Assembly: GCA_041484195.1 (NCBI GenBank)
Contig: JBGPHC010000005.1
Coordinates: 62,001-126,000 of the forward strand
Origin: PSRI01 sp041484195
GTDB taxonomy: Bacteria > Bacteroidota > Bacteroidia > Chitinophagales > Chitinophagaceae
Direction of reading: 5' to 3'
DNA length: 64,000 nt
Shown: piece after piece, positions 1-9,138 of the stretch
Numbering within the stretch: the stretch's first letter is position 1
Layout: every line of letters begins with the position of its first letter
Notes under the pieces: generated by a model
What the model saw: the letters and a program-made list of their open reading frames with translations, nothing else
Told to the model about the DNA's origin: nothing
The model's database searches: none
Made by a program: the position numbers and the translations under genes

Positions 1-302
1 CCACGGAAGTGGTAGGCGGATCATTTGGCGACAGTAAAATGAAACCCTTCACGGACAGGGATATTCGCTTTACAAGCAAGGGAGACAGCTTGTATGCGAT
101 TGTGCTCGACATTCCTCAAAAGGGTTCACTCATTTCCACCTTATCCTCTGTATCCTCCAATGGTAAGGTAGAATCGGTTGAATTGTTGGGGAGCCAGGAA
201 AAAATTGCCTGGTCGCAAAAGGCCGAAGGATTGTTCATAAGACCCCTGCAGAAATATCCAACTGCTAATGCTATTGTGTATAGAATCAGGTTTAAGAAAT
301 AG
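1..302 (+). CDS. Alpha-L-fucosidase (GH29), C-terminal fragment cut by window edge
   Basis: The reading frame is open from the first base and ends at TAG 300-302, so only the last ~99 residues are visible. The text FTSKGDSLYAIVLDIP, followed by a VELLGSQEKIAW-type stretch and a final IVYRIRFKK, matches the C-terminal beta-sandwich of GH29 alpha-L-fucosidases, where the motifs 'KGD.LYAI.L' and 'LLG....L.W' are typical. The catalytic barrel lies outside the window. GH29 enzymes release terminal L-fucose from glycans and are usually periplasmic or secreted in Bacteroidota. The next two genes on the same strand are a dehydrogenase and a GH95 fucosidase, which supports a fucose-utilisation role. 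Family assignment is from the C-terminal domain only. Confidence 0.75.
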   Translation, partial: TEVVGGSFGDSKMKPFTDRDIRFTSKGDSLYAIVLDIPQKGSLISTLSSVSSNGKVESVELLGSQEKIAWSQKAEGLFIRPLQKYPTANAIVYRIRFKK

Positions 303-321
303 TTCATATTCATCCGCCATC

Positions 322-1335
322 ATGAAAGCCTTAGTATGTACGAGACCGGGAGTTTTGGAAAATCAGCAGATTGAAAGGCCCATCCATCTCCCTGGTAATA
401 CCATTCTCAAAATAAAACGGATCGGTGTCTGCGGTACTGATCTGCATGCCTTCGAAGGAACACAGCCATTCTTTGATTATCCCAGGATTTTAGGCCACGA
501 ACTGGCGGCGGAAATCGCGGAAACGGATGCCCCTGGTTTTGAGATTGGGGAAGCCGTCACGATCATCCCTTATTTCAATTGCGGCCACTGCATTGCCTGC
601 AGGAATGACAAACCCAATTGTTGCTCAGAGCTAAGAGTCTGTGGCGTGCATAGTGATGGAGGCATGGTTGAATATTTATCGGTGCCATCCTATTCCTTAT
701 TGCACAACCAGGGTTTAGGGCTCGATGAATTGGCATTGACCGAGCCATTAGCCATAGGAGCTCATGGAGTCAGAAGGGCGGCCTTGCGCGAAGGGGAATT
801 TGTGTTGGTTGTAGGAGCCGGGCCGATTGGATTGGGCACCATGGAATTTGCCCGCATCGCCGGAGGAAGGGTGATTGCGGCCGATATCAACAATGACCGT
901 TTGGAATTTTGCAGCAGAAGGCTGGGCGTAGAATGGCTGATCCATGCAGGCTCACAGGATGCCGAAGCCGAACTCCGCGAAATCACCGGTGGCGACATGC
1001 CCACCGTAGTCATTGACGCAACCGGCAGTTTGAAAGCCATCAGGAACTCCTTTCAGTTTATGGCTCATGGAGGACGTTATGTTTTGGTGGGCCTTCAAAA
1101 AGGAGAGATCAACTTCAGCCATCCCGAATTCCACAAGAGAGAGGCAACATTAATGAGTAGCCGCAATGCGACCCGTGCAGATTTTCAATGGGTGATCAGG
1201 GCCCTGCAGGAAAAATGGGTGGACCCAACTACATTCATTACCCACCGCGTGGCATTCGCGCAAGTAATGGATGAATTTCACAAATGGCTGAATCCTGACC
1301 AGGGCGTTATAAAAGCCATGATCGAAATGAATTAA
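322..1335 (+). CDS. Zinc-dependent alcohol dehydrogenase (MDR family), probably in L-fucose catabolism
   Basis: This is a 338-residue medium-chain dehydrogenase. The ATG at 322 (MKALVCTRPG) is preferred over upstream starts because it begins the usual MDR N-terminus and lies 20 bp after the upstream stop. The catalytic zinc site is visible as CGTDLHAFEG and the GHE motif (ILGHELAAEI), the structural zinc lobe as NCGHCIACRNDKPNCC, and the NAD-binding Rossmann loop as VVGAGPIGLG. These enzymes oxidise secondary alcohols of sugars or sugar acids with NAD(P). It sits between GH29 and GH95 fucosidases on one strand with short gaps (19 and 18 bp), so I infer that it oxidises L-fucose or a deoxy-fuconate intermediate. 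The exact substrate cannot be read from the sequence; sorbitol- or threonine-type dehydrogenase activity remains possible. Confidence 0.85.
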   Translation: MKALVCTRPGVLENQQIERPIHLPGNTILKIKRIGVCGTDLHAFEGTQPFFDYPRILGHELAAEIAETDAPGFEIGEAVTIIPYFNCGHCIACRNDKPNCCSELRVCGVHSDGGMVEYLSVPSYSLLHNQGLGLDELALTEPLAIGAHGVRRAALREGEFVLVVGAGPIGLGTMEFARIAGGRVIAADINNDRLEFCSRRLGVEWLIHAGSQDAEAELREITGGDMPTVVIDATGSLKAIRNSFQFMAHGGRYVLVGLQKGEINFSHPEFHKREATLMSSRNATRADFQWVIRALQEKWVDPTTFITHRVAFAQVMDEFHKWLNPDQGVIKAMIEMN

Positions 1336-1353
1336 CCCTTCAAATTAATCGGC

Positions 1354-3822
1354 ATGAACCCGAAAAGAATATATTTCATAGGCATAATTGCCTGTTGCTC
1401 CTCTTCTGTGATGCAGGCACAACCTGACCTAAAGCTCTCGTACCGCCAGCCGGCTACTGTCTGGACGGAAGCGCTGCCCATCGGAAATGGGAGGCTGGGC
1501 GCCATGGTATTCGGAGGAGTTCATGAAGAATTGATTCAGTTGAATGAATCCACACTCTGGAGCGGCGGGCCTGTTGCCAAAAATGTAAATCCCCGGGCAT
1601 TTGAAATGTTGCCAAGAATCAGGCAGGCATTGTTTGCCGGTGATTTCGCAAAGGGATCGGAGCTCACCAGGAAAATGCAGGGTTTGTATTCTGAAAGTTA
1701 CCTGCCTCTCGGCGACCTGATGATCAAACAGGATTTTGGAGGAAGAGAACCCGGGGCATATTACCGCGACCTGAATATCAGCGACGCGATTGCAAGCACC
1801 CGCTTCACCATTGACGGTATCGAATATAGAAGAGAAATTTTTGCAAGCGCACCAGGTGGTGTTATAGTGATGCGCTTTAGCGCGGGTAAGCCCAGGTCCC
1901 TGAATCTGACCATCAGCGCCAGTTCCATATTGAGGCACCACAATGAGGCTTCCGGAAGGCATGGATATTCCATGAGAGGAAAGGCACCGGCCCATGTGGA
2001 TCCCAGCTATTTTAACGCAAATAAGGAGCCGGTTATCTATGATGATTCTGATCCATGCCGCGGAATGCGATTTGAATTATTGCTAAATGCCTTGAATAAA
2101 GACGGCCATGTACATTCCGACAGTGATGGTATTCATGTGAAAAACGCGACGGAGCTGATATTATTAATTTCTGCTGCTACCAGCTTCAATGGTTTCGACA
2201 AATGTCCCGACAAGGAAGGTAAGAATGAGCATCAATTGGCTGCTTCCTATTTGTCGAAGGTCTCCAGCAAATCCTATGAAACTTTGCTCAAAGAACACCT
2301 CGGGGATTTTCATGAATTCTTCAACAGGGTTTCATTGGAACTCAACCATAATGCCAGTTCAAAAAACTCTCTGGCGACTGACGAAAGGCTTGATGCTTAT
2401 ACACGAGGAGGTGATGACGATGGCCTCGAGATCATTTATTTTCAATATGGCAGGTATCTGCTAATCTCATCCTCCCGGACTCCTGCAGTTCCGGCTAATC
2501 TCCAGGGAATATGGAACAAGGAGTTGAGGCCCCCATGGAGTTCCAACTACACGACCAATGTGAATCTGGAAATGAATTACTGGCCCGCGGAAATCACGGC
2601 GCTTCCGGAAATGTGTGAGCCGTTGATTGGATTGATCAAAAATCTCTCGGTAACAGGAAGAGAAGTGGCATACAATTTTTACAGGGCAAGAGGCTGGGCC
2701 CTGCATCACAATACAGATATTTGGGCCTTGGCGAATCCCGTCGGGGATACCGGCAAGGGAGATCCGAAATGGGCCAACTGGGCCATGGGAGGAGACTGGC
2801 TCTGCAGGCATTTATGGGACCATTACATTTTCACCGGCGATAAAAAATTTCTGGCTGAAATCGCTTATCCGGTCATGAAAGAGGCAGCCGCTTTTACGTT
2901 AGATTGGCTGATAGAAGACAGTAGTGGTTATCTGGTCACCGCCCCATCCGTTTCACCCGAAAATGATTTTTATTATGACGGCGGAAAGGTTGCCGATGTT
3001 TCCATCGCCAGCACCATGGATATGAGTATCATCCGGGACCTGTTCACCAATCTCATCAAAGCGGGGGAGATTTTGCATATTGACAAGGATTTCCTTGATA
3101 CCCTGGCTGCGTCGAAAAAAAGGCTCTATCCTTTCCGGGTCGGTAAGAAAGGCAACCTGCAGGAATGGTTCAGGGATTATGAGGAAGTAGAGCCCAAACA
3201 CCGCCATGTATCACATCTATATGGTTTGTATCCTGCTGATGAAATTTCACCGATCACAACACCGGAACTTGCAAAAGCTGCCGAACGAACACTTGAATTG
3301 AGAGGTGATGACGGTACGGGCTGGAGCCTGGCTTTCAAAGTGAATTTCTGGGCCAGGTTACTCGATGGAGACCATGCATACAAACTATTCCGCGAACTGT
3401 TTCGACTGACGCGCGAAAAAGGATATAACATGAATAATGGCGGAGGAGCCTATCCCAATCTTTTCGACGCACATCCTCCTTTCCAGATAGATGGAAATTT
3501 TGGAGGCACGGCGGGAGTAGCCGAAATGTTGTTGCAGAGCCAGCAAGATGAAATCTATTTGCTGCCCGCATTACCCGCAAAATGGAAAACGGGGGCGATA
3601 AAAGGCCTGTGTGCCCGAGGGGGATTCAGGGTAGATATCAAGTGGGAGCAGGGCCGGGTGGCGGAGGCCAGGTTATTTTCGAAACTGGGGAATTATTGCA
3701 CCATCAGAACGAATGAGCCGGTCAGGCTAAAGGGCACAAACCTGGTTTCCACAAAATCAGGTAAGGGCTATTCAATGAAATTCAAAACATCGAAAGGGAA
3801 AGAATATGTACTGGTGCCTTAA
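1354..3822 (+). CDS. Alpha-L-fucosidase, GH95 family, secreted
   Basis: The 822-residue protein starts with a signal peptide (MNPKRIYFIGIIACCSSSVMQAQ, cleaved near AQA/Q) and has the full GH95 length. Family landmarks are the N-terminal LPIGNGRLGAMVFGG, the (alpha/alpha)6-barrel signature GIWNKELRPPWSSNYTTNVN then LEMNYWPAE (the two Asn in TTNVN are the likely base-network residues), LQEWFRDYEE (the Glu is the likely acid), RHVSHLYGLYP, and IDGNFGGTAGVAEML near the C-terminus. GH95 enzymes invert alpha-1,2-fucosyl linkages in host or plant glycans; some members act on L-galactose instead. It is 18 bp downstream of the dehydrogenase and probably co-transcribed with it. Its TAA overlaps the stop of the convergent plsX gene by four bases (shared TTAA at 3819-3822). 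Confidence 0.93.
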   Translation: MNPKRIYFIGIIACCSSSVMQAQPDLKLSYRQPATVWTEALPIGNGRLGAMVFGGVHEELIQLNESTLWSGGPVAKNVNPRAFEMLPRIRQALFAGDFAKGSELTRKMQGLYSESYLPLGDLMIKQDFGGREPGAYYRDLNISDAIASTRFTIDGIEYRREIFASAPGGVIVMRFSAGKPRSLNLTISASSILRHHNEASGRHGYSMRGKAPAHVDPSYFNANKEPVIYDDSDPCRGMRFELLLNALNKDGHVHSDSDGIHVKNATELILLISAATSFNGFDKCPDKEGKNEHQLAASYLSKVSSKSYETLLKEHLGDFHEFFNRVSLELNHNASSKNSLATDERLDAYTRGGDDDGLEIIYFQYGRYLLISSSRTPAVPANLQGIWNKELRPPWSSNYTTNVNLEMNYWPAEITALPEMCEPLIGLIKNLSVTGREVAYNFYRARGWALHHNTDIWALANPVGDTGKGDPKWANWAMGGDWLCRHLWDHYIFTGDKKFLAEIAYPVMKEAAAFTLDWLIEDSSGYLVTAPSVSPENDFYYDGGKVADVSIASTMDMSIIRDLFTNLIKAGEILHIDKDFLDTLAASKKRLYPFRVGKKGNLQEWFRDYEEVEPKHRHVSHLYGLYPADEISPITTPELAKAAERTLELRGDDGTGWSLAFKVNFWARLLDGDHAYKLFRELFRLTREKGYNMNNGGGAYPNLFDAHPPFQIDGNFGGTAGVAEMLLQSQQDEIYLLPALPAKWKTGAIKGLCARGGFRVDIKWEQGRVAEARLFSKLGNYCTIRTNEPVRLKGTNLVSTKSGKGYSMKFKTSKGKEYVLVP

Positions 3823-4775
3823 GCATTGGAAATTGAAATGTCGAAACTGGCTTTGATTTTGCCCAGCAGGTCTTTTTCGATTATCAGTTGCGCCATAGAA
3901 ATCATATTCGTGAATGATGGCCCATGGGAGATGCCATGACCAATAATAACGGCTTTGGCTACCCCCAGAACAGGAACGCCTCCGTATTGTTCAAAATCGA
4001 AGCGGTCGAAATACTCATCATGAATATGGCGGCGGGAAGTCATGTCGTGGATGCTTTCGGCCATTTTCAGAATCACATTTCCTGTGAATCCTTCGCAAAC
4101 AACTACATCTGCTTTCTCGGAAAAAATATCCCTGCCTTCTACGTTGCCTATAAAATTCAAAAGGGGATTGCTTTTGAGCAGGGGATAAGCTGCCTGGGTG
4201 AGCAGGTTACCCTTGCCCTCTTCTTCGCCGATATTCAGCAAACCCACTTTCGGGCTGGCAACATTCCAAAGATGCTGGACGAATAATGATCCCAGGATGG
4301 CGAATTGAACCAGGTTCTCGGGCTTGCAATCGGCATTGATACCGGCATCAAGCAATAGGCCCAGCGTGCCGTTTTCCCTGGGCAGATAGGTTCCGATAGT
4401 TGGCCTCGTGACTCCTTCAATGGCCTTGATACTGTAGAGCGCTCCCACCATCATGGCTCCGGTATTACCCGCGCTGATGAATGCGTCAATCTTACCCTTT
4501 GCCAGGTAATTGAATCCTACGGCTATTGATGATTGTTGTTTTTCTTTGAGTGCCTTGGTGGGATGTTCATGCATTCCCACCACTTCGGGTGCATGAATGA
4601 TATGGATATGTTCTGAGTCCGTCTGCTGATCTTTCAACAGGTCCCGGATTGTGGATTCATCTCCAAATAAAATCAGATCGGCGGGATTTTTTTCAGCATC
4701 CAGGTATTGCCGGACTCCTTTTACCGCTTCCAGGGGAGCATAATCACCTCCCATCATGTCTAGGCCAATTTTCAT
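3819..4775 (-). CDS. plsX: Phosphate acyltransferase PlsX
   Basis: PlsX makes acyl-phosphate from acyl-ACP and phosphate, the first step of membrane phospholipid synthesis in most bacteria. The protein is 318 residues when started at the ATG at 4775 (MKIGLDMMGGDYAP); longer reading with 31 extra residues has no family counterpart. Visible signatures are DMMGGDYAPLE at the N-terminus, GDE(S/A)-type VLFGDES region, ISAGNTGAMM, and VVCEGFTGNVILKM plus GxxxGVAKAVIIGHG near the C-terminus. It is the last gene of the widely conserved yceD-rpmF-plsX cluster on the minus strand, 96 bp after rpmF. Confidence 0.95.
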   Translation of the reverse strand: MKIGLDMMGGDYAPLEAVKGVRQYLDAEKNPADLILFGDESTIRDLLKDQQTDSEHIHIIHAPEVVGMHEHPTKALKEKQQSSIAVGFNYLAKGKIDAFISAGNTGAMMVGALYSIKAIEGVTRPTIGTYLPRENGTLGLLLDAGINADCKPENLVQFAILGSLFVQHLWNVASPKVGLLNIGEEEGKGNLLTQAAYPLLKSNPLLNFIGNVEGRDIFSEKADVVVCEGFTGNVILKMAESIHDMTSRRHIHDEYFDRFDFEQYGGVPVLGVAKAVIIGHGISHGPSFTNMISMAQLIIEKDLLGKIKASFDISISNA

Positions 4776-4871
4776 AGAACAAATTTGGGGAAATTCCGGA
4801 AAATACAAATCCCAAATCCCACATAAAATTTTTTTACCCGGAATTTGGAATTCAGTTCGAAAGACCAAGTC

Positions 4872-5063
4872 CTATTTGATCGGTGATTTTTCAGCCACCA
4901 ATTTTCCTTTATAATATAATTTGCCTTCGCTCACGTGAGCGCGGTGACGCACATGTGTTTCACCCGTGGTACTGTCTTTGCTTAAAGTCACTGTCTCAGC
5001 TTTGTAATGTGTCCTTCTCTTGGCACTGCGCTGCTGAGAGTGCCTGCGTTTCGGATTTGGCAT
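4872..5063 (-). CDS. rpmF: 50S ribosomal protein bL32
   Basis: The 63-residue protein begins MPNPKRRHSQQRSAKRRTHY, the standard L32 start with its basic N-terminus, followed by the HRAHVSEGKLYYKGK segment characteristic of the Bacteroidota form. The zinc-binding cysteines found in some L32 proteins are absent, as expected for a C-minus form. It lies between the DUF177 gene (11 bp upstream) and plsX, the usual order. Confidence 0.95.
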   Translation of the reverse strand: MPNPKRRHSQQRSAKRRTHYKAETVTLSKDSTTGETHVRHRAHVSEGKLYYKGKLVAEKSPIK

Positions 5064-5074
5064 AACACTAAATT

Positions 5075-5614
5075 TTAATTGTTTCTGAATTTATCCAGAC
5101 CTTTCCAGATCGGGTTTTCACTTGCTTTGTCTTCCGCATTCAATTTTTTCAACATGGCCAGCACTTCGTTGTTGCACTGGGGTCCTCCCATTTCCTGCTC
5201 ACTGCACATTCGCTGCAGGGGTATGCTCAGATTGATGAATTCATAAATCCAGCCCGCGACATCAATATGGCTTTCCGTACGTGAAATATAGTAAACGTCC
5301 GGATCTTCCTCCTCCTCATTCATCTCGGCCGGGTTTTCCACCATCTTGATCAATACCTCGAAATCATCCCACAAATCCTTGGAGAGCGCATTCCCACAGC
5401 GATCACAGGTCAGGCTCACCGTGCCACCCACTTCAAACTTGAGCATGAGGAAGGATGGATTCTTATCCAACTTCAACTTAACCTTTGCACGGCAATTGCT
5501 GAAATCCTGGGGCTGGTACGATTTAAAGAACTTATCATCAATGTCATAAACAAATTCATGCAGCCCCGGCTTCAACCCTACAAATGCGATCTCATATTCC
5601 CGCCGGTTTGCCAT
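5075..5614 (-). CDS. DUF177 / YceD-family protein
   Basis: This 179-residue protein belongs to the DUF177 (YceD) family, whose plant relatives help 23S rRNA maturation; the bacterial role is linked to ribosome production by its constant position before rpmF. The C-terminal family signature is visible: VSLTCDRCGNAL (a C-x2-C pair) in the middle, an acidic linker NEEEEDPDVYYI, and INLSIPLQRMC with the C-x7-C-like pair to QC near residue 145. It is separated from rpmF by 11 bp, so it is the first gene of the yceD-rpmF-plsX operon. Function beyond the family name is not shown by the sequence. Confidence 0.85.
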   Translation of the reverse strand: MANRREYEIAFVGLKPGLHEFVYDIDDKFFKSYQPQDFSNCRAKVKLKLDKNPSFLMLKFEVGGTVSLTCDRCGNALSKDLWDDFEVLIKMVENPAEMNEEEEDPDVYYISRTESHIDVAGWIYEFINLSIPLQRMCSEQEMGGPQCNNEVLAMLKKLNAEDKASENPIWKGLDKFRNN

Positions 5615-5770
5615 AGTTCTCTATTTTAAAGGCTCGCAAAGGTAGGGAAAATCAGCTAAAAATCAGGGATTTTCTCAAAAAACAGCCACCAATCTTGGTA
5701 TGATTGTTATTCATGCGTCAGCAATGGGCAGGGACCCTTCGACAATACAAAACCTTATTTTTACCCTTCA

Positions 5771-6859
5771 ATGAAATCAAACAGGCAAAAAATTCCGAAA
5801 ATCACCTGGATAGTATTATTGATATTTGGACTAGCTATCCGCTTAATATCCCTTGACAAATCCCTGGTTGAGTCCTGGTATTCCAGGGGCATTTATCCCC
5901 GGATCGGATCTTCGCTCAGGTGGCTCTTCGGCTGGCTGCCTTTCAGCCTGGGAGATCTGTTCTATATAGGTATCATTTTGTATGCCATCATCGTCCTGAT
6001 AAATTGGATCAGGGCAATCAGGCAAAAAAAAATATCATGGCTATCGGTGAAGGGTGGTCTCCTCCGATTTCTGGGCCTGATGGTGACCATTTATATAGTT
6101 TTCAACCTGCTATGGGGCATCAATTATAACAGGGAAGGAATCGGCTCAGAGATTGGAATTGAGAGAACAAAATATTCAAAAGAAGAGCTTGCCGCCATCA
6201 GCGATCAGTTGCTAATGAAAGTGAATGCCTGTAAAGAGGCGACGATCAGGCAGCATATCAGTTATCCCGGCACGAAGGAATTATTCAGGAAGACTGACTC
6301 GGTATATAAACTGGCTCAGGAAACCTATCCATTCCTGAGGTACTCGAATCCTTCTCTTAAGTCCACTTTTTTCGGATTGATGGGAAATTTTCTGGGCTTC
6401 ACGGGTTATTATAATCCTCTAACTGGTGAGGCTCAGGTGAATACCAGTGTGCCTCCATTCCTGCAATACTTTATTTCCTGTCATGAAGTTGCCCATCAGC
6501 TCGGGTATGCCAAAGAGAATGAAGCCAATTTTGTAGGCTATCTCGTGGCGGCTAATTCTGGTGATTCCTTATTTCTCTATTCCACTTATTTCGATCTCTT
6601 TCTTTATGCTCACCAAAATCTGTATATGTCAGATTCCAGCGCGGCAAAATCTTTAGTGGAAAGACTGCATCCTGCCGTGAAAGCTGACATCAAATTGCTG
6701 AGGACCTTCTACAGAAAATTTGAAAATCCCATCGAACCGGGTATCCGATGGCTCTATGGAAAATATTTGGAGGCTAATGAACAACCCTCCGGTGTGATGA
6801 CTTACAATGAAGTTGTTGCCGACCTGATCGCATACTACCGCAAGTATGGGAAAATCTAA
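5771..6859 (+). CDS. DUF3810 membrane protein with zinc-peptidase motif
   Basis: The 362-residue protein has three predicted N-terminal membrane spans (about residues 9-27, 55-75 and 92-112) and a soluble C-terminal domain. The soluble part contains FISCHEVAHQLGYAKENEANFVGY: an HExxH motif followed by a Glu, the layout of a zinc-dependent peptidase active site. These traits and the overall length fit the DUF3810 family, common in Bacteroidota. The substrate is unknown. It stands alone between divergent and convergent neighbours, so context does not help with its job. Confidence 0.85.
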   Translation: MKSNRQKIPKITWIVLLIFGLAIRLISLDKSLVESWYSRGIYPRIGSSLRWLFGWLPFSLGDLFYIGIILYAIIVLINWIRAIRQKKISWLSVKGGLLRFLGLMVTIYIVFNLLWGINYNREGIGSEIGIERTKYSKEELAAISDQLLMKVNACKEATIRQHISYPGTKELFRKTDSVYKLAQETYPFLRYSNPSLKSTFFGLMGNFLGFTGYYNPLTGEAQVNTSVPPFLQYFISCHEVAHQLGYAKENEANFVGYLVAANSGDSLFLYSTYFDLFLYAHQNLYMSDSSAAKSLVERLHPAVKADIKLLRTFYRKFENPIEPGIRWLYGKYLEANEQPSGVMTYNEVVADLIAYYRKYGKI

Positions 6860-6881
6860 TCCTTCCTGTTGAATCTACCTG

Positions 6882-7418
6882 TCAAAAGCTATTCTTCCAC
6901 ATCATGCTTTCTATGGGCTTGTCGGCCTGGCCATGGTATTTCGCATTCTTTTTCTCGTTGTACTTGACCTCAATTTCTCCCTCTACCGGGAAATAGATCA
7001 ACTGCCCGATGGGCATGCCCTTATAAATGCGCACCGGTTGTTTCACTGAAATTTCCAGGGTCCAGTTCCCACAAAAGCCAACATCCCCTTTACCTGCAGT
7101 GGCATGTATGTCAATTCCCAGCCTCCCGGTAGATGACTTGCCTTCGAGAAAGGGAACATGCGCGTGCGTCTCTGTATATTCTTGCGTAACACCGAGGTAA
7201 AAGATATGAGGATATAACACAAATCCTTCTTCCGGGATCTCAAAATATTCTATCTCATTATGTCTTTTTGCATCCAGGATATGTTCCCTGTAAGTGGCCA
7301 GCCATTTGCCCAGATGAACATCATAGCTATTGCTTCCCAGGCTCTCCCGGTCATAAGGTTCAATCTTGATGGTCCCCTTTTCAATTTCCTGCAGAATTCT
7401 TTGATCGCTTAGTATCAT
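6882..7418 (-). CDS. dcd: dCTP deaminase
   Basis: Dcd converts dCTP to dUTP, feeding thymidylate synthesis. The 178-residue length, the N-terminal MILSDQRILQEIEKG and SLGSNSYDVHLG segments, and the core GKSSTGRLGIDIHATAGKGD followed by GFCGNWTLEI match the trimeric Dcd/dUTPase fold; the catalytic Glu lies in the WTLEI strand. The C-terminal YHGQADKP motif, which closes over the nucleotide, is present. The gene is convergent with the DUF3810 gene (22 bp apart). Confidence 0.95.
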   Translation of the reverse strand: MILSDQRILQEIEKGTIKIEPYDRESLGSNSYDVHLGKWLATYREHILDAKRHNEIEYFEIPEEGFVLYPHIFYLGVTQEYTETHAHVPFLEGKSSTGRLGIDIHATAGKGDVGFCGNWTLEISVKQPVRIYKGMPIGQLIYFPVEGEIEVKYNEKKNAKYHGQADKPIESMMWKNSF

Positions 7419-7538
7419 GGATTGATGATATGTCTGAACTGGTAAAAATGCTTAAACTGCCAGATTTACTTAAATTGGTCAAGGAATTTAAAATCCTTTA
7501 AATTGTCCGGTTGCGAATATGCAGCTAAGTTTTGAATC

Positions 7539-8189
7539 ATGCCTCTATTTTATCAACATTCTATCAACGGATCCGCGAAATTAGGTATATGGAGGATTAC
7601 TGAACCCGAAGAATTTTTTCTGAAGGCAGTGCCTTTGCAAAGAGATATCACCCATCCGCACAAAAGATTGCAACACCTGGCAGGCCGTTACCTGCTGCAA
7701 TTTCTATATGATGACTTTCCCTATGATCTGATCAAGATTGCTGACACGCATAAACCATTTTTGTTGAATGAAGCCTACCATTTTTCTATTTCCCATTGCG
7801 GCGAATATGCAGCCGCGATCGTGAGCAATAAACACAGGGTTGGCATTGACATAGAAATCCCAACCCCCAGGTTGAACAGCATCCGGCACAAATTCCTGAG
7901 TGAAGGAGAATCAGGCTTACTGGAAAAAACCGAAACAGCAAAGCATCGGGCCGACGATCATTCATCCGTCGAGATCCTTACGGTTCTCTGGAGCGCTAAG
8001 GAAGCCGTATTTAAATGGTTTGGAAACGGGGGAGTTGATTTCAGCGAGCATATCCTTATCCAGTCGCTGCCGGACCCGGCAATGGATCAGGGTGAGATTC
8101 CTACTATATTCATGAAGATTACACCCACCCATCTCAAGTTGCACTACCGGGTTTTTGAGGGACTCTGTCTGGTTTGGGTGATTACCTGA
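7539..8189 (+). CDS. 4'-phosphopantetheinyl transferase superfamily protein
   Basis: This 216-residue Sfp-type enzyme transfers the phosphopantetheine arm of CoA to a carrier-protein serine. The three family motifs are visible: ISHCGEYAAAIV (about residue 85), GIDIEIPTPRL with the metal-binding D-x-E (about residue 107), and LWSAKEAVFKWFG (WxxKEA..K, about residue 150). Size is in the two-lobe Sfp class rather than the short AcpS class. No carrier protein or synthase is adjacent, so the target is unknown; it may serve the housekeeping acyl carrier protein. Confidence 0.88.
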   Translation: MPLFYQHSINGSAKLGIWRITEPEEFFLKAVPLQRDITHPHKRLQHLAGRYLLQFLYDDFPYDLIKIADTHKPFLLNEAYHFSISHCGEYAAAIVSNKHRVGIDIEIPTPRLNSIRHKFLSEGESGLLEKTETAKHRADDHSSVEILTVLWSAKEAVFKWFGNGGVDFSEHILIQSLPDPAMDQGEIPTIFMKITPTHLKLHYRVFEGLCLVWVIT

Positions 8190-8236
8190 GCGGTTTTTCT
8201 GCACGCATGAAAGGCAAAGGGCTGGATGATTCGATC

Positions 8237-9130
8237 CTAGTTTTTTTGAAACAAATTGTAGGGATAATTTAATGGATCCTGGTTGAGCACATCGCATAAT
8301 GCACCATAGAGCTCGGGATAATGCTGGTGCATGCGGTCGGGGCTCTTAAAATAGATCTCAATACTTTCGGCCCAGAATTCCTGGAAATTCTTGATGGCAT
8401 ATTCTGAATACAACCCGATCGTGAGAATTTTTTCCTTGTGATAGATCTTATCGCCGATAGAATTGAATTGCTCGAATGATTCCTTGAATTCTTTATCCAC
8501 GTTGAGCTCCGTCTCAAAATTCTGATAGTACAAGGCATGCGCCATTTCATGTAATCCCACATTTTGGAGGTCGTTGGCATTCTTATAGCCCTCGAGGAAT
8601 TGCTTCCAGGCAATATTGATGGTATTCCCGGTCACGTTTCCGATCAGTATCCGGAATGGCTCCAGGCCCACGAATTCCTGGGGAAAGATCTGGATGATAT
8701 TGAAATGGGAAAGCAGGTATTTCTTGAGTCCGAATGTGACCTGCACGGCGGAAGCGCTGATCAGGATGGGCATTTCACGATAGCCTTTGCTGTCATGGAT
8801 GATGAAAATCTTGCTCTCTATGAATTTCTTCAGCCTGCTGATAAATCGATCCCTGTCCACATCCAGCAACCGGGTATAGAAAGGAAAATGTTTGCATAAA
8901 ACCGTATTTATCACGCCTTCTGAAAATGACAGATCATTCCCATAATATACCAGGGGACAGGAAATAGGTGACTCTTCCAATGAAAGCTTATCGTGCCCCG
9001 ACTGATCTGTCGAATCAGTGAGGGTAAGCTTTTTGGTTTGCGTGAGATACCATATTAAGGCCAACAATAATATGAGTACGAGTGTCCAGACCATGAATAG
9101 CTTTGGGGGTTCGGAAATGGTATAACGCAA
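8237..9130 (-). CDS. M90 (MtfA-type) zinc peptidase-like protein, membrane anchored
   Basis: The 297-residue protein has one membrane span close to the N-terminus (LFMVWTLVLILLLALIWYL) followed by a soluble domain. NVGLHEMAHALYYQNF carries an HExxH zinc site, and the following region (VDKEFKESFEQF... FAESIEIYFKSP) with a Glu in FWAES fits the third ligand of the M90/MtfA family. In E. coli MtfA binds the glucose regulator Mlc; whether that applies here is unknown. It is followed on the same strand by nothing and preceded by the DUF2130 gene with 8 bp between, so the two are likely one transcript. Confidence 0.8.
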   Translation of the reverse strand: MRYTISEPPKLFMVWTLVLILLLALIWYLTQTKKLTLTDSTDQSGHDKLSLEESPISCPLVYYGNDLSFSEGVINTVLCKHFPFYTRLLDVDRDRFISRLKKFIESKIFIIHDSKGYREMPILISASAVQVTFGLKKYLLSHFNIIQIFPQEFVGLEPFRILIGNVTGNTINIAWKQFLEGYKNANDLQNVGLHEMAHALYYQNFETELNVDKEFKESFEQFNSIGDKIYHKEKILTIGLYSEYAIKNFQEFWAESIEIYFKSPDRMHQHYPELYGALCDVLNQDPLNYPYNLFQKN

Positions 9131-9138
9131 TTACCCCC

